64,000 bases of DNA from Desertivirga arenae (GCF_017355785.1 NZ_JAFEWE010000008.1:186001-250000); one strand, 5' to 3'; numbered from the stretch's first letter, positions 44,401 to 53,424 are shown. Program-made: numbers and translations. The notes: generated from the sequence alone by a model not told the origin.

Positions 44401-46256
44401 GCAAGGTTCAGCAGATCCATATAGTAGGGGAGTATGCTAAGCAGATGATCAGCGACTACAAAAACGCGCTGCAGTTTGTGGAAGATTATTTCCAGTTAAA
44501 TTACCAGGCCTTCCTTAGTAAATACTTTAAAGGCAGTCGCCAGGATGAAATCCGCCGCAATGTTACTCCCGCTAAGTTCAAACAGCTTTTCGGTGAACTA
44601 TCTCCCACTCAATTAAAGATCATCAACGATAACAATTCCAGGTACATTGTGGTAGCAGCAGGACCTGGGAGCGGAAAAACAAGAGTGCTGGTGCACAAGC
44701 TTGCGTCATTACTTTTAATGGAAGATGTAAAGCATGAACAATTGCTGATGCTCACCTTTTCCCGGGCCGCAGTAACCGAATTCAAGAAGCGCTTACTAAA
44801 GTTCATCGGCAACGCGGCAAATTTCATCGAGATAAAAACATTTCATTCCTACTGCTTTGATCTGCTGGGTAAGGTGGGGAGCCTGCAAAAGTCGGATGTG
44901 ATATTGAAAAAGACGATCGAGATGATCAGAAATAAAGAGGTGGAAGCAAGCCGGATTACAAAAACCGTGTTAGTGATCGACGAAGCACAGGACATGGATG
45001 AGGATGAGTTCCATCTCGTGAAGGCCCTGATGGAGCAGAATGAAGAGATGAGGGTAATTGCCGTAGGGGACGATGACCAGAACATCTACGAATTCAGAGG
45101 CGCCAGCTCCCAGTTTCTGGAACTGTTCCTCAAGAGTAAGCAGTCGGTTAAATACGAGCTTGTTGAGAATTACAGAAGTAAGAGCAATCTCGTTGAGTTT
45201 ACCAATCAGTTTGTCAGCAGGATACAGCACCGCCTTAAAGAGACGCCAGTGATCGCAAAACAAAACGATCTTGGGACAATAAAAGTGGTGCAGCATCATG
45301 GCGGAAACCTAATTACACCACTAGTTCGAGACTTGGTAGGTGCCGAGTTAAAAGGCACAACCTGTGTCCTTACCAAGACCAACGAAGAGGCCCTGCAAAT
45401 CGCGGGACTGCTTCTTAAAAATAACATCCCTGCGAAACTGATCCAGTCGAACGATAGCTTTAGTTTATACAATCTCCTGGAGGTCCGGTCCTTCCTGCAA
45501 TCGTTAAACCTTGACGACGAAACTTATATTATCCCGGATGAGGACTGGGAACGTGCGAAGCGGGAGTTGGTGAACCGGTATCAAAACAGCTCTAAGTTGG
45601 AAGTCTGCAAGAATATCATCAAGGATTTTGAAGCAACCAATCCGAAGAGAAAGTACAAAACAGACCTGGAGGTTTTTATCCGGGAATCGAGGTTGGAAGA
45701 TTTCTTTAATGAGAAGGGAGATACGGTCTTTGTTTCAACCATTCATAAAGCGAAGGGGAAAGAATTTGATCAGGTGTTCCTGATGCTCGAGAATTTCGGT
45801 GTAACAACCGACGCTGCTAAACGGCAGTTATATGTTGCCATGACTCGTGCGAAACAGAATCTTAGTATTCACCTTAATGGACGTTTCCTTGATAACCTTA
45901 CAGTTGATAACCTGGAGAGGGTAGATGATAGGGAAAGGTATTCACCGCCTGTTGAACTAACCATGCAGCTTGGCTTTAAAGATATCTGGCTGGATTACTT
46001 TATTAATAGACAGAAACTTGTTTCTCAGCTGACTAGTGGGGAGTTATTGACGGTAAGCGGCAATGAGTGTTTTAATTCAATAGGGGAGTGTGTTTTGAAA
46101 TTCTCTCAAAAGTTCCTGGAGCAAATGGAGGGAATGAAAGAGAAGAATTACGTTCTCAAAAGTGCCAGGGTGAATTTTATTGTTTATTGGCTGAAGGAGG
46201 GGGCGGAGAAGGAGGTGAAGGTGGTTTTGCCTGAGTTGGGGTTTGAGAAGGGGTAG
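41442..46256 (+). CDS. Exonuclease-RecQ-UvrD triple-fusion helicase/nuclease
   Basis: This 1604-residue protein joins three nucleic-acid enzymes. Residues about 1-130 are a DnaQ-like 3'-5' exonuclease (D8 and E10 in 'FIDTEID', then 'CGHNIINHD' and 'NPLNDAIKARDLF'). In the last motif the usual His appears replaced by Asn. Residues about 265-640 are a RecQ helicase: Walker A 'FPTGGGKS' (about 288), DEAH 'VIDEAHCFSSWGQDFR' (about 390), 'GMGVDKKDVGLVIHF' and 'QEAGRAGRDE'. Residues about 650-1050 are helical and winged-helix-like. Residues about 1060-1500 are a UvrD/Rep helicase: 'AAGPGSGKTRVLVHKL' (about 1074), 'VIDEAQDMDEDEF', 'VGDDDQNIYEFRGA' and 'YVAMTRAKQNL'. It sits directly before hsdR on the same strand (132-base gap), so a role in DNA defence or repair linked to restriction is likely. 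Confidence 0.93.
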   Translation: MNSIAFIDTEIDPKTFKILDIGGLKADGSTFHKASVPDFIQFLNGTMYVCGHNIINHDIKYIGRALNEAKISIYSAIDTLFLSPLLFPSRPYHALLKDDKLQTEDANNPLNDAIKARDLFYDEVAAFRQLDDKLKRIYYSLLNDQKEFRSFFSFLGYVSEPIDTEFLIRLKFGNEICEQVDLKIIISEHPVELSYCLSLLNSFITNKKTYSITPPWVLKNYPEVERIMFRLRNKPCLRGCWYCDQALDVHKALKRFFGYDAYRSYGGEPLQEKAVKAAVNNKSILAVFPTGGGKSITFQVPALIGGDSSRGLTVVISPLQSLMKDQVDNLERAGITEAVTINGLLDPIERAKSIERVEDGSACILYISPESLRSRTIERLLLGRKIVRFVIDEAHCFSSWGQDFRVDYLYIGDFIKSLQEKKNLEDVIPVSCFTATAKQKVIEDIREYFKEKLSLELELFTSKASRTNLHYNVFEKDNEDEKYQAVRDLIEEKNCPTIIYVSRTRKAYSLAERLSSDGFNAKPYHGKMEAKEKTANQNAFIAGEVPIIVATSAFGMGVDKKDVGLVIHFEISDSLENYVQEAGRAGRDEKMIADCFVLFNEEDLSKHFILLNQTKLSLKEIQQVWKAIKDITRLRSIVSNSALEIARQAGWDDSVAEIETRVKTAIAALEDAGYLKRGQNMPRVFANSILSKTAQEAIDKITASKRFDEKQKEKAIRIIKKLFSSKSRKQASEESAESRIDYISDHLGIVKEEVIKIVNLLREEKILADAKDLTAFIRRGENKNKSLSILEAFVKVENFLLPYIQDQEKVLHIKELNEDAEAEGFGEVSTNRIKTILNFWTIKNWIKRRNLEHHKNHIAVLSLHPEETLKKKLEKRHELATFLVGYLYEKSRLGLSEEDKNKEEVLVEFSVHELKAAFERELRLFEVQVSVEDIEDALFYLSKIEALKIEGGFLVVYNSLTIERLEQDNKVRYKVEDYKKLNQFYESKVQQIHIVGEYAKQMISDYKNALQFVEDYFQLNYQAFLSKYFKGSRQDEIRRNVTPAKFKQLFGELSPTQLKIINDNNSRYIVVAAGPGSGKTRVLVHKLASLLLMEDVKHEQLLMLTFSRAAVTEFKKRLLKFIGNAANFIEIKTFHSYCFDLLGKVGSLQKSDVILKKTIEMIRNKEVEASRITKTVLVIDEAQDMDEDEFHLVKALMEQNEEMRVIAVGDDDQNIYEFRGASSQFLELFLKSKQSVKYELVENYRSKSNLVEFTNQFVSRIQHRLKETPVIAKQNDLGTIKVVQHHGGNLITPLVRDLVGAELKGTTCVLTKTNEEALQIAGLLLKNNIPAKLIQSNDSFSLYNLLEVRSFLQSLNLDDETYIIPDEDWERAKRELVNRYQNSSKLEVCKNIIKDFEATNPKRKYKTDLEVFIRESRLEDFFNEKGDTVFVSTIHKAKGKEFDQVFLMLENFGVTTDAAKRQLYVAMTRAKQNLSIHLNGRFLDNLTVDNLERVDDRERYSPPVELTMQLGFKDIWLDYFINRQKLVSQLTSGELLTVSGNECFNSIGECVLKFSQKFLEQMEGMKEKNYVLKSARVNFIVYWLKEGAEKEVKVVLPELGFEKG

Positions 46257-46348
46257 GGGTCCTGGATTAAGAGAACGCAAAAATAATTACTCTGAAAAGA
46301 AATAGCCTTTTATTATTAAAACCTTTCTGAATTACTACTGAAATGGCT

Positions 46349-46364
46349 ATTTTAGCGCTAAAAT
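46349..46364. promoter_or_regulatory. Perfect 16-base palindrome before hsdR
   Basis: ATTTTAGCGCTAAAAT is a perfect palindrome 24 bases before the hsdR start. It is also part of a larger inverted pair (AAATAGCC near 46303 and GGCTATTTT at 46345). It may be an operator controlling the restriction operon. Confidence 0.45.
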
Positions 46365-46388
46365 GAGTTTCTAAACCCTATACATTCG

Positions 46389-49300
46389 ATGGCATTTAAT
46401 GAAGATTCCCGGGTTAAGATTCCTGCTTTATTGCACTTAGTCAGGCTTGGCTACACCTATATATCTAGAAAACAGCAGATAAGAAATGCTGATACCAATA
46501 TCTTTCCTGAGATTTTTATTGATAGTATTCAAAGAATCAACAAAGGAATCTCTGAGCCAGAGAGCAAAAGACTGTTGGAAGAGGTCTCACTTAAACTTGA
46601 TTTTGAAGATTTAGGAAAAGATTTCTATAAGTCCTTAGTGAGCCAGTCTGGTGTAAGGTTGATTGACTTTACTGATTTTAGCAAAAATAGTTTTCACGTT
46701 ACGACAGAATTAAGTTGTATCAATGGCGATGAGGAGTTCCGTCCGGATATTACAATTCTGATTAACGGAATGCCTTTGGTCTTTATCGAGGTTAAAAAGC
46801 CAAACAACAAGGAGGGGATTTTAGCAGAGCGCAATCGCATCAACGACCGTTATAAAAACAGAAAGTTCAGGCGTTTTGCCAATATCACGCAGTTGATGTT
46901 GTTCTCTAACAATATGCCTTATGAGGACGGTGTAATTGAACCACTACAAGGCGCCTATTATGCAACATCTGCATACAATGATTTGCAGTTTAATTATTTC
47001 AGAGAAGAGGAAAACCTTAATTTATCCTATTTGCTGGCTCCGGAAAGCGATGAAGTAGAAAACCTGATTTTAAAGGATAACAATATCATCGCAATTAAAC
47101 ATTCACCCGAGTTTATTACTAACAAGCATTTCCTTACACCCACCAATACCATTTTAACTTCTTTGCTTAGCAAGGATAGGTTAGCGTTTCTTTTAAAGTA
47201 CGCTATTGCATATGTTGATGAAGAGGTAAAAGGTAAAATAGTAAGGCAGAAACATATCATGCGTTATCCGCAAATCTTTGCTACAAAGGCCATTGAAAAT
47301 AAACTCAACGAAGGCATTAATAAAGGAATTATTTGGCATACACAGGGGAGTGGTAAAACGGCGCTGGCTTACTATAACGTTAAGTTTTTGACCGACTATT
47401 ACCAGAAGCGTAACATTATCCCTAAGTTCTATTTTATTGTCGACCGTATTGATTTGGCGATTCAGGCCAGTACAGAATTTGGCAATAGAGGTCTTGTGGT
47501 AAACCGGGTAGATTCCCGAACTGACTTTCTAGAAGATATCAAAAAGGTTAGTGTAGTACATAACAGTTCAGGCGACAGGGAAATTTCGGTAGTAAACATT
47601 CAAAAATTTACTGAAGAAACCGTAGCCATAAAAGATCTGGCCTACGACATCAATATCCAACGGATTTATTTTATCGATGAAGCGCACCGTGGATATAATC
47701 CCAAAGGAACGGCTTTAGTTAATCTGTTGCGCTCTGATAATGATGCTATAAAGATTGCATTGACCGGTACACCTTTACTGAGAGAGGTTGCGAAGGAATA
47801 CGATAGTAAGGCCTTATTTGGCGAGTATATCCACAAGTATTATTATAACATGTCCATCGCAGATGGATACACTTTACGTTTGATCAGGGAAGGTATTGAT
47901 ACCACGTACAAGATGCAAATGAAGGAAGTGCTGGAACAGATTAAACTGTTGCAGGGTGACATTCCTAAAAGTCAGGTATTTGCACACCCCAAATTTGCAA
48001 GACCTATGCTGGATTATATCATCAAGGATTTACTTCAGTTTAGAAAGGCTGAGGGAGATGCTAGTCTTGGTGCTATGGTGGTTTGTGATACCAGCGATCA
48101 GGCCAAAACTCTGTTCGATTATTTCGAGGAATTGTATGGTGTGCAGGAAGTAAAGTCATTAAACATAGCTGCAGAGCCCGAAGGAAAATATCAAAAGATA
48201 AGCTCTCAGCTGACAGGCGCATTGATACTTCATGATGTTAATTCTAAACATGACCGTAAAGAGCAGGTAAAACAGTTTAAAGCCGGAGAGATAGATATTC
48301 TTTTCGTTTTTAATATGCTTCTTACCGGTTTTGATGCTAAGCGTTTAAAGAAATTGTATTTGGCAAGGGTTGTAAAAGATCATAACCTTTTGCAGACCTT
48401 AACCCGCGTAAACCGCCCGTATAAAAAATACAAATACGGCTATGTGGTCGACTTTGCCGACATTACCAGTGCCTTCAGGGACACCAACGATAATTACTTT
48501 AAAGAATTACAGGGCGAATTGGGCGATGAAATGGCCAATTACACCAACCTATTTAAATCCGCCGAGGAAATTGATGGGGAGATTCAGGAGATTAAAGAAA
48601 AGCTCTTCCATTTTGATGCCATTAACGCCGAGATATTTAGTCAGCAGGTAAGCGAGATTAAAGATAAAATGGATTTGCTGGAGCTGATTAAAGTGCTAAG
48701 CAGTGCCAAGGAGCTCAAGAACATTATCCGCCTGAAAGGATTGGACGAGCAATTAGACAAGCTGAATTTCTTTAAGCTCAATCAACTATTAAGTGTTGCA
48801 CAAGCCCAGCTGGATAAACTCAATCTAATTGACAATATCAATAGCGAGGCGGATAGCACTAATCTACTCAATGCAGCTTTGGAAGATGTTATTTTCCTGT
48901 TTACTAAGGTATCCGAGGAAGAATTGATCCTCGCCGACCAGCTTCGCGGGCAGTTGAAACGCACAAGGGAAGCCTTGCTTTATAATTTCGACCAAAAAGA
49001 TCCCGAGTTTATTTCCTTGCGGGAAGAGTTGGAGCGCATATTTAAGGAGAAGAATCTGGGCGAAGTTGACCAAGAAGATATGCGGGATAATATTCTCCTG
49101 CTGCAGTCCATTTACGACCGGGTAACCGAGCTGAACCGTAAAAATAACTTGCTGAAAGCGAAGTACGATCACGACGAAAAATATGCCCGCCTACACAAGC
49201 GCTTGGAAGAGAATAAAGGCATTTCTGCTAATAAAATACAGCTCCATGCAGCACTGATGAATGTTAAACAGCAAACAGACGAGCAATTAACAAACAATAA

Positions 49301-49463
49301 AAATATTCTGGATAACGAAGCCTTTTTCAACCGTTACTTGATGAATTTGGTAGCTAACGAATTTGTAAAGAACCAGAAACTTAAGTTAGATTTTAATACC
49401 ACAAAAAGCATCAACACTCTTATTGCAGGCGAATACTTGCAACAGTATAATAATTATTTATAA
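46389..49463 (+). CDS. hsdR: Type I restriction enzyme, R subunit
   Basis: The 1024-residue protein is the motor and nuclease subunit. The N-terminal nuclease has the PD-(D/E)xK motif in 'FRPDITILINGMPLVFIEVK' (about residues 117-136). The SF2 motor has Walker A 'HTQGSGKTALAYY' (about 316), DEAH 'IYFIDEAHRGYNP', 'LTGTPLL' and 'LTRVNRPYKKYKYGYVVDFA'. The C-terminal part (about 750-1024) is helical and should contact the methylase. The first base of hsdM follows its stop codon directly, showing an R-M-S operon. Confidence 0.96.
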   Translation: MAFNEDSRVKIPALLHLVRLGYTYISRKQQIRNADTNIFPEIFIDSIQRINKGISEPESKRLLEEVSLKLDFEDLGKDFYKSLVSQSGVRLIDFTDFSKNSFHVTTELSCINGDEEFRPDITILINGMPLVFIEVKKPNNKEGILAERNRINDRYKNRKFRRFANITQLMLFSNNMPYEDGVIEPLQGAYYATSAYNDLQFNYFREEENLNLSYLLAPESDEVENLILKDNNIIAIKHSPEFITNKHFLTPTNTILTSLLSKDRLAFLLKYAIAYVDEEVKGKIVRQKHIMRYPQIFATKAIENKLNEGINKGIIWHTQGSGKTALAYYNVKFLTDYYQKRNIIPKFYFIVDRIDLAIQASTEFGNRGLVVNRVDSRTDFLEDIKKVSVVHNSSGDREISVVNIQKFTEETVAIKDLAYDINIQRIYFIDEAHRGYNPKGTALVNLLRSDNDAIKIALTGTPLLREVAKEYDSKALFGEYIHKYYYNMSIADGYTLRLIREGIDTTYKMQMKEVLEQIKLLQGDIPKSQVFAHPKFARPMLDYIIKDLLQFRKAEGDASLGAMVVCDTSDQAKTLFDYFEELYGVQEVKSLNIAAEPEGKYQKISSQLTGALILHDVNSKHDRKEQVKQFKAGEIDILFVFNMLLTGFDAKRLKKLYLARVVKDHNLLQTLTRVNRPYKKYKYGYVVDFADITSAFRDTNDNYFKELQGELGDEMANYTNLFKSAEEIDGEIQEIKEKLFHFDAINAEIFSQQVSEIKDKMDLLELIKVLSSAKELKNIIRLKGLDEQLDKLNFFKLNQLLSVAQAQLDKLNLIDNINSEADSTNLLNAALEDVIFLFTKVSEEELILADQLRGQLKRTREALLYNFDQKDPEFISLREELERIFKEKNLGEVDQEDMRDNILLLQSIYDRVTELNRKNNLLKAKYDHDEKYARLHKRLEENKGISANKIQLHAALMNVKQQTDEQLTNNKNILDNEAFFNRYLMNLVANEFVKNQKLKLDFNTTKSINTLIAGEYLQQYNNYL

Positions 49464-51086
49464 ATGACCGATCTAACATTCATTCAAAAAACCAAGCAGC
49501 TAATTGATAGCCTAAAAAGCGTGTGTGCAAACTATGGTTTAGGTAATGATGGCAACGAGTTCAAAATTATTACGCAGGTTTTTCTGTATAAGTTTATGAA
49601 TGATAAATTTGCCTACGAAGCCAAAAAGCTGGAAGACTTTGACTTAGCTGTAGCGGATAATTTTCAGGAAGCATTAGAAGCACTTGATGATGAAAAATAT
49701 AATTTCCTGCTTGCTTTTATAAATGCCAATACCCCTCAATTATATCCACACCAGACGATTACTTATTTACACAACAAGCAGAATACAAATGATTTCGCCA
49801 AGCTCTTTGATGATACACTTCGCGAGATAAGCATCAATAACGCAGAGATCTACTCAGTTAAATCGGCTACGGGTGCAAAAGATAAAATGTTTGATGAACT
49901 TAGCCAGTTTATCAGTGATGCATCGCAACGCGATGCTTTTTGTAAAGCACTTATTAGCAAGCTTTTCGAGTTTAGTTTTGAAGGAATGTTTGGCGAGAAA
50001 TACGATTTCTTCGCCACCATTTTCGAATACCTGATTAAAGATTACAATACCGATAGTGGTGGCAAATATGCCGAATACTATACGCCCCATGCCGTAGCTC
50101 GTATTATGGCTTCCATTATGGTTAACGATAAACCGAAAGGGGTTAAAGTGTATGACCCCAGTGCAGGTTCTGGCACTCTATTGATGAACATTGCTCATGC
50201 TATCGGCGAAGATAATTGCAGTATTTATAGTGAAGATATTTCGCAGAAGTCCAGCAATATGCTACGCTTAAACTTAGTGCTGAATAACTTAAGTCATAGT
50301 ATTCCACATATTATTAAAGGCAATACCATTTTAGAGCCTTATTACCGCGAGGAGAAATTTGACTATATCGTATCCAATCCTCCCTTCAAGCTTGATTTCT
50401 CTGATTTTAGCGCTGCCCTCGATAAAGACATTAATAAAACACGCTTTTTTGCCGGCATACCGAATGTTCCTAAAGCTAAGAAAGAGAGCATGGCTATTTA
50501 CCTGCTGTTCATACAGCACATCATGTACAGCTTAAGTGCAAAAGGCAAAGCAGCTATTGTAGTACCGACTGGTTTTATCACAGCGCAAAGTGGTATTGAG
50601 CGTAAAATACGGGAAGCTATGATTGAGCGAAAGCTGTTGCGGGGAGTGGTAAGTATGCCAAGTAACATTTTTGCGAGTACGGGTACAAACGTGAGCGTTC
50701 TGTTTTTGGATAATCGGGCAGATGCTGAGCATATCGTATTGGTTGATGCCAGTAAGTTGGGCACTACTGTAAAGGAAGGTAAAAACCAACGTACGGTGTT
50801 GACCTCAGCAGAAGAGCAACGTATTATTGATGCAATGAACGATAAGTTGGCGGTCGATGAGTTTAGTGTAGTGGTTTCTGCTGAAGATGTTAAAAAAAAG
50901 AATTATTCTTTTTCGGCGGGGCAGTACTTTGAGGTGAAGATTGATTATGTGGATATTACAGAGGAGGAGTTTAAGGAGAAGATGGAAAGCTTTGAGGAAA
51001 GACTTGGTAAACTATTTACTAAAGGGCAGCTTTTGGATCGTGAAATTGAGAATCACTTGAAGTATCTGACTTATGAAGCTAATTAA
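49464..51086 (+). CDS. hsdM: Type I restriction-modification methylase, M subunit
   Basis: The 540-residue subunit has an N-terminal helical HsdM domain (about residues 1-170). An N6-adenine methyltransferase domain follows, with the AdoMet site 'VYDPSAGSGTLLMN' (about 230) and the catalytic NPPF in 'VSNPPFKLDF'. With HsdS it methylates the target sequence and with HsdR forms the restriction complex. It starts immediately after hsdR and overlaps hsdS by 14 bases. The length and motifs are normal. Confidence 0.97.
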   Translation: MTDLTFIQKTKQLIDSLKSVCANYGLGNDGNEFKIITQVFLYKFMNDKFAYEAKKLEDFDLAVADNFQEALEALDDEKYNFLLAFINANTPQLYPHQTITYLHNKQNTNDFAKLFDDTLREISINNAEIYSVKSATGAKDKMFDELSQFISDASQRDAFCKALISKLFEFSFEGMFGEKYDFFATIFEYLIKDYNTDSGGKYAEYYTPHAVARIMASIMVNDKPKGVKVYDPSAGSGTLLMNIAHAIGEDNCSIYSEDISQKSSNMLRLNLVLNNLSHSIPHIIKGNTILEPYYREEKFDYIVSNPPFKLDFSDFSAALDKDINKTRFFAGIPNVPKAKKESMAIYLLFIQHIMYSLSAKGKAAIVVPTGFITAQSGIERKIREAMIERKLLRGVVSMPSNIFASTGTNVSVLFLDNRADAEHIVLVDASKLGTTVKEGKNQRTVLTSAEEQRIIDAMNDKLAVDEFSVVVSAEDVKKKNYSFSAGQYFEVKIDYVDITEEEFKEKMESFEERLGKLFTKGQLLDREIENHLKYLTYEAN

Positions 51087-52410
51087 ATTAAGTAAAATAG
51101 CTGATGTTATTACTGGCTTTCCATTTAAAGGAGAACTATATTCTGATGTTGGAATTAGAACCGTAAGGGGAGAAAATGTAACTGAAGGTAGCTTAAGATG
51201 GGATACAATTAAATGTTGGAATCAGAAATTTGACAAACAGTCGCATTATTTGTTGCAAAATAATGATGTCGTTATTGGAATGGACGGCTCCAAAGTTGGT
51301 AAAAACAAAGCGAGAATTAAATCAGGAGATTTACCATTACTTTTAGCCCAACGGGTTGCATGTGTTAGGGCTAAAAACGGTAACGACCAAATATTTTTAT
51401 ATTATCTTATAAATAATCCACGGTTTGAAGAATATGTTTTTAAAACTCAAACAGGCTCATCTGTTCCCCATATTAGCAAAACTCAAATTGAAGATTTTAA
51501 GGTAGTTGATTTCGATCCAAAAACTCAACACAAAATTGCAAACGTTCTTTCCGCTTTAGACGATAAAATAGAACTAAACAACAAAATCAATGCAGAGTTA
51601 GAGGCAATGGCCAAAACGCGCTATGATTATTGGTTTGTGCAGTTTGATTTTCCTAATGCAGAAGGTAAGCCATATAAATCTTCCGGTGGTGAAATGGTTT
51701 ATAATGAGGTGTTGAAAAGGGAGATTCCGAAGGGGTGGGAGGTGAAAAGTTTGGAACAATGTCTGGAGAACATCATCGATTACAGGGGAAAAACTCCAAA
51801 GAAGTTAGGAGGAGACTGGTCTGAAAACAGGAACGATATCATTGCCCTGTCAGCAAAACACGTGAAAAAAGGTAAGCTTGTTAACTTAGATGATGCAAAT
51901 AGACTAGACGAGAATTTGTATAAACTATGGATGAAACAGCCGCTTAGAGAAGGCGACATATTACTAACATCGGAAGCGCCTTGCGGAGAGTTTTTTTACA
52001 TGATAGGTAATACAAAATATTGTCTAAGTCAACGGTTGTTTGCCTTAAGAGCTGATGCTCTAATAATCAAGCATTCGGTATTGTATTATGAGCTGTCTTC
52101 TGGTACAGGCTATTCTCAAATTTTAGGAAAAGTTAGTGGAAGTACTGTTTTTGGGATCAGACAAGACGAGCTTCGAACAGTAAATATTCAAGTCCCGTCC
52201 TCTGAAACTCAAAATGCATTCCACGAATTTGTAATGCCGATATATAAGAAGATTAGAAACAACGATTATCAAAATCAAGAACTGGCAGCCTTAAGAGATT
52301 GGTTATTGCCTATGCTAATGAATGGACAGGTAAAGGTTTCTGAGGTTTATAAAGAAGTGGAGGAGAAGTTGGCGATGGTTGCGGAGGGAGAAGTAGCATA
52401 TGAAAAATAG
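51073..52410 (+). CDS. hsdS: Type I restriction-modification specificity subunit
   Basis: The 445-residue subunit has two target-recognition domains. The first (about residues 1-150) ends in the conserved helix 'VLSALDDKIELNNKINAELE'. The second (about 210-385) ends with 'ELAALRDWLLPMLMNGQVKV'. The halves read different parts of a split target and set the specificity of both methylase and nuclease. The two domains look dissimilar, so the target should be asymmetric. It overlaps the hsdM end. Confidence 0.95.
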   Translation: MKLIKLSKIADVITGFPFKGELYSDVGIRTVRGENVTEGSLRWDTIKCWNQKFDKQSHYLLQNNDVVIGMDGSKVGKNKARIKSGDLPLLLAQRVACVRAKNGNDQIFLYYLINNPRFEEYVFKTQTGSSVPHISKTQIEDFKVVDFDPKTQHKIANVLSALDDKIELNNKINAELEAMAKTRYDYWFVQFDFPNAEGKPYKSSGGEMVYNEVLKREIPKGWEVKSLEQCLENIIDYRGKTPKKLGGDWSENRNDIIALSAKHVKKGKLVNLDDANRLDENLYKLWMKQPLREGDILLTSEAPCGEFFYMIGNTKYCLSQRLFALRADALIIKHSVLYYELSSGTGYSQILGKVSGSTVFGIRQDELRTVNIQVPSSETQNAFHEFVMPIYKKIRNNDYQNQELAALRDWLLPMLMNGQVKVSEVYKEVEEKLAMVAEGEVAYEK

Positions 52411-52414
52411 TTAA

Positions 52415-52570
52415 ATGAATTATAAGAAAACTAAACCAGAAATCACTCTTGAGGAATTTTTAGTTTTAATTAAAGAATTAAAGGAGTTTAAAAGCCTCAA
52501 AGGAAATCAATATGAGATAGTTTCTATCAATGATTTAATTCTCAGCTTTATTCGAAAGTCGACAGGTTAA
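52415..52570 (+). CDS. Small ORF after hsdS
   Basis: This 51-residue frame encodes an acidic/basic helical peptide ('ITLEEFLVLIKELKEFKSLK') and starts 4 bases after the hsdS stop. The amphipathic character and tight spacing suggest it is translated, but no family is recognised. It may be a remnant. Confidence 0.4.
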   Translation: MNYKKTKPEITLEEFLVLIKELKEFKSLKGNQYEIVSINDLILSFIRKSTG

Positions 52571-52579
52571 AGCTGGAGA

Positions 52580-52714
52580 ATGGATTTGAGAGGTGTTTTA
52601 AAAGCCTATAAAGACTTGACGGATTTTAAAACGGAAAATTTTAGACCATATTTGCCTCGTAAGCACTCGCCTGCATTGGGACTATTGTTTCATTTGGGTT
52701 TATTAGAAAAGTAG
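52580..52714 (+). CDS. Second small ORF, possibly a gene remnant
   Basis: The 44-residue frame ends 'RKHSPALGLLFHLGLLEK', which reads like the C-terminal winged-helix piece of a larger protein. It starts 9 bases after the previous small ORF and ends 11 bases before the HEPN-like gene. It could be a short accessory protein or a fragment. Confidence 0.35.
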   Translation: MDLRGVLKAYKDLTDFKTENFRPYLPRKHSPALGLLFHLGLLEK

Positions 52715-52725
52715 ATTAATTGCTT

Positions 52726-53424
52726 ATGGAAGATTTTTATATTGGCCTTAATCGCGAAATCCAAAGGGTTTCAGATGAATTTAATATAAAAAACCTGATT
52801 TCTATTCAGGACTATTATAACGAAAATGATTATTGGCCGTGTTTAGCGAACTTTAGTTTTTTCAACAAACTATTTGATGTACATCATTACCACTTTCTTT
52901 ATGAAATCCAGGGTTTAAGTAGCCAAATTCATTTTGGTTTAGCAAATTGTTTTCTGTTAAGAGATAAAATAAGTCAGAGAAGAGGTAGACCCAATATTTT
53001 CAATCATCGATATACTTTCATGATTGAGTCTACCATTCATTGCGTCTACGCTTATTGGAATAGGGTAGGGCTCGTTTTGAATACTTACTTAATAAAACCT
53101 AAGGATCTTAAAAGAGTCTATTTTTCCGGCGTCGTTCATCAACTCCTTACAGATTATCCTCAATTAGCTGAAAATGAAGATTTCGTTTGGATTACTAATG
53201 TGAAAAATAGCCTGGAAGCTCTAAATAGAAATGAATTTGCTCACAATAATTCTCTGATTATGCAAGATTTCCTGCCGGAATACAAGGAGGACGAAGGACA
53301 AATGGATTTACTGGCCTTCCCTGAATTGTTATTAACGCATAATAGATATATTGTGGATGACATTTTTAATCTCGTCGAACTTATTGGCGAACTTGAACAA
53401 ATAATATCAATACCTAAAGTTTAA
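52726..53424 (+). CDS. HEPN-like protein (Cthe_2314-type), putative RNase
   Basis: The 232-residue, mainly helical protein contains the HEPN motif Rx4H as RNEFAH (R168 and H173). Earlier helices ('IESTIHCVYAYWNRVGLVLN', 'VYFSGVVHQLL') have the pattern of Cthe_2314-type HEPN proteins. Many HEPN proteins are RNases used in defence or toxin systems. Its stop overlaps the McrB start by one base, and it follows hsdS, so it is embedded between two restriction systems. An RNase role is an inference. Confidence 0.72.
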   Translation: MEDFYIGLNREIQRVSDEFNIKNLISIQDYYNENDYWPCLANFSFFNKLFDVHHYHFLYEIQGLSSQIHFGLANCFLLRDKISQRRGRPNIFNHRYTFMIESTIHCVYAYWNRVGLVLNTYLIKPKDLKRVYFSGVVHQLLTDYPQLAENEDFVWITNVKNSLEALNRNEFAHNNSLIMQDFLPEYKEDEGQMDLLAFPELLLTHNRYIVDDIFNLVELIGELEQIISIPKV

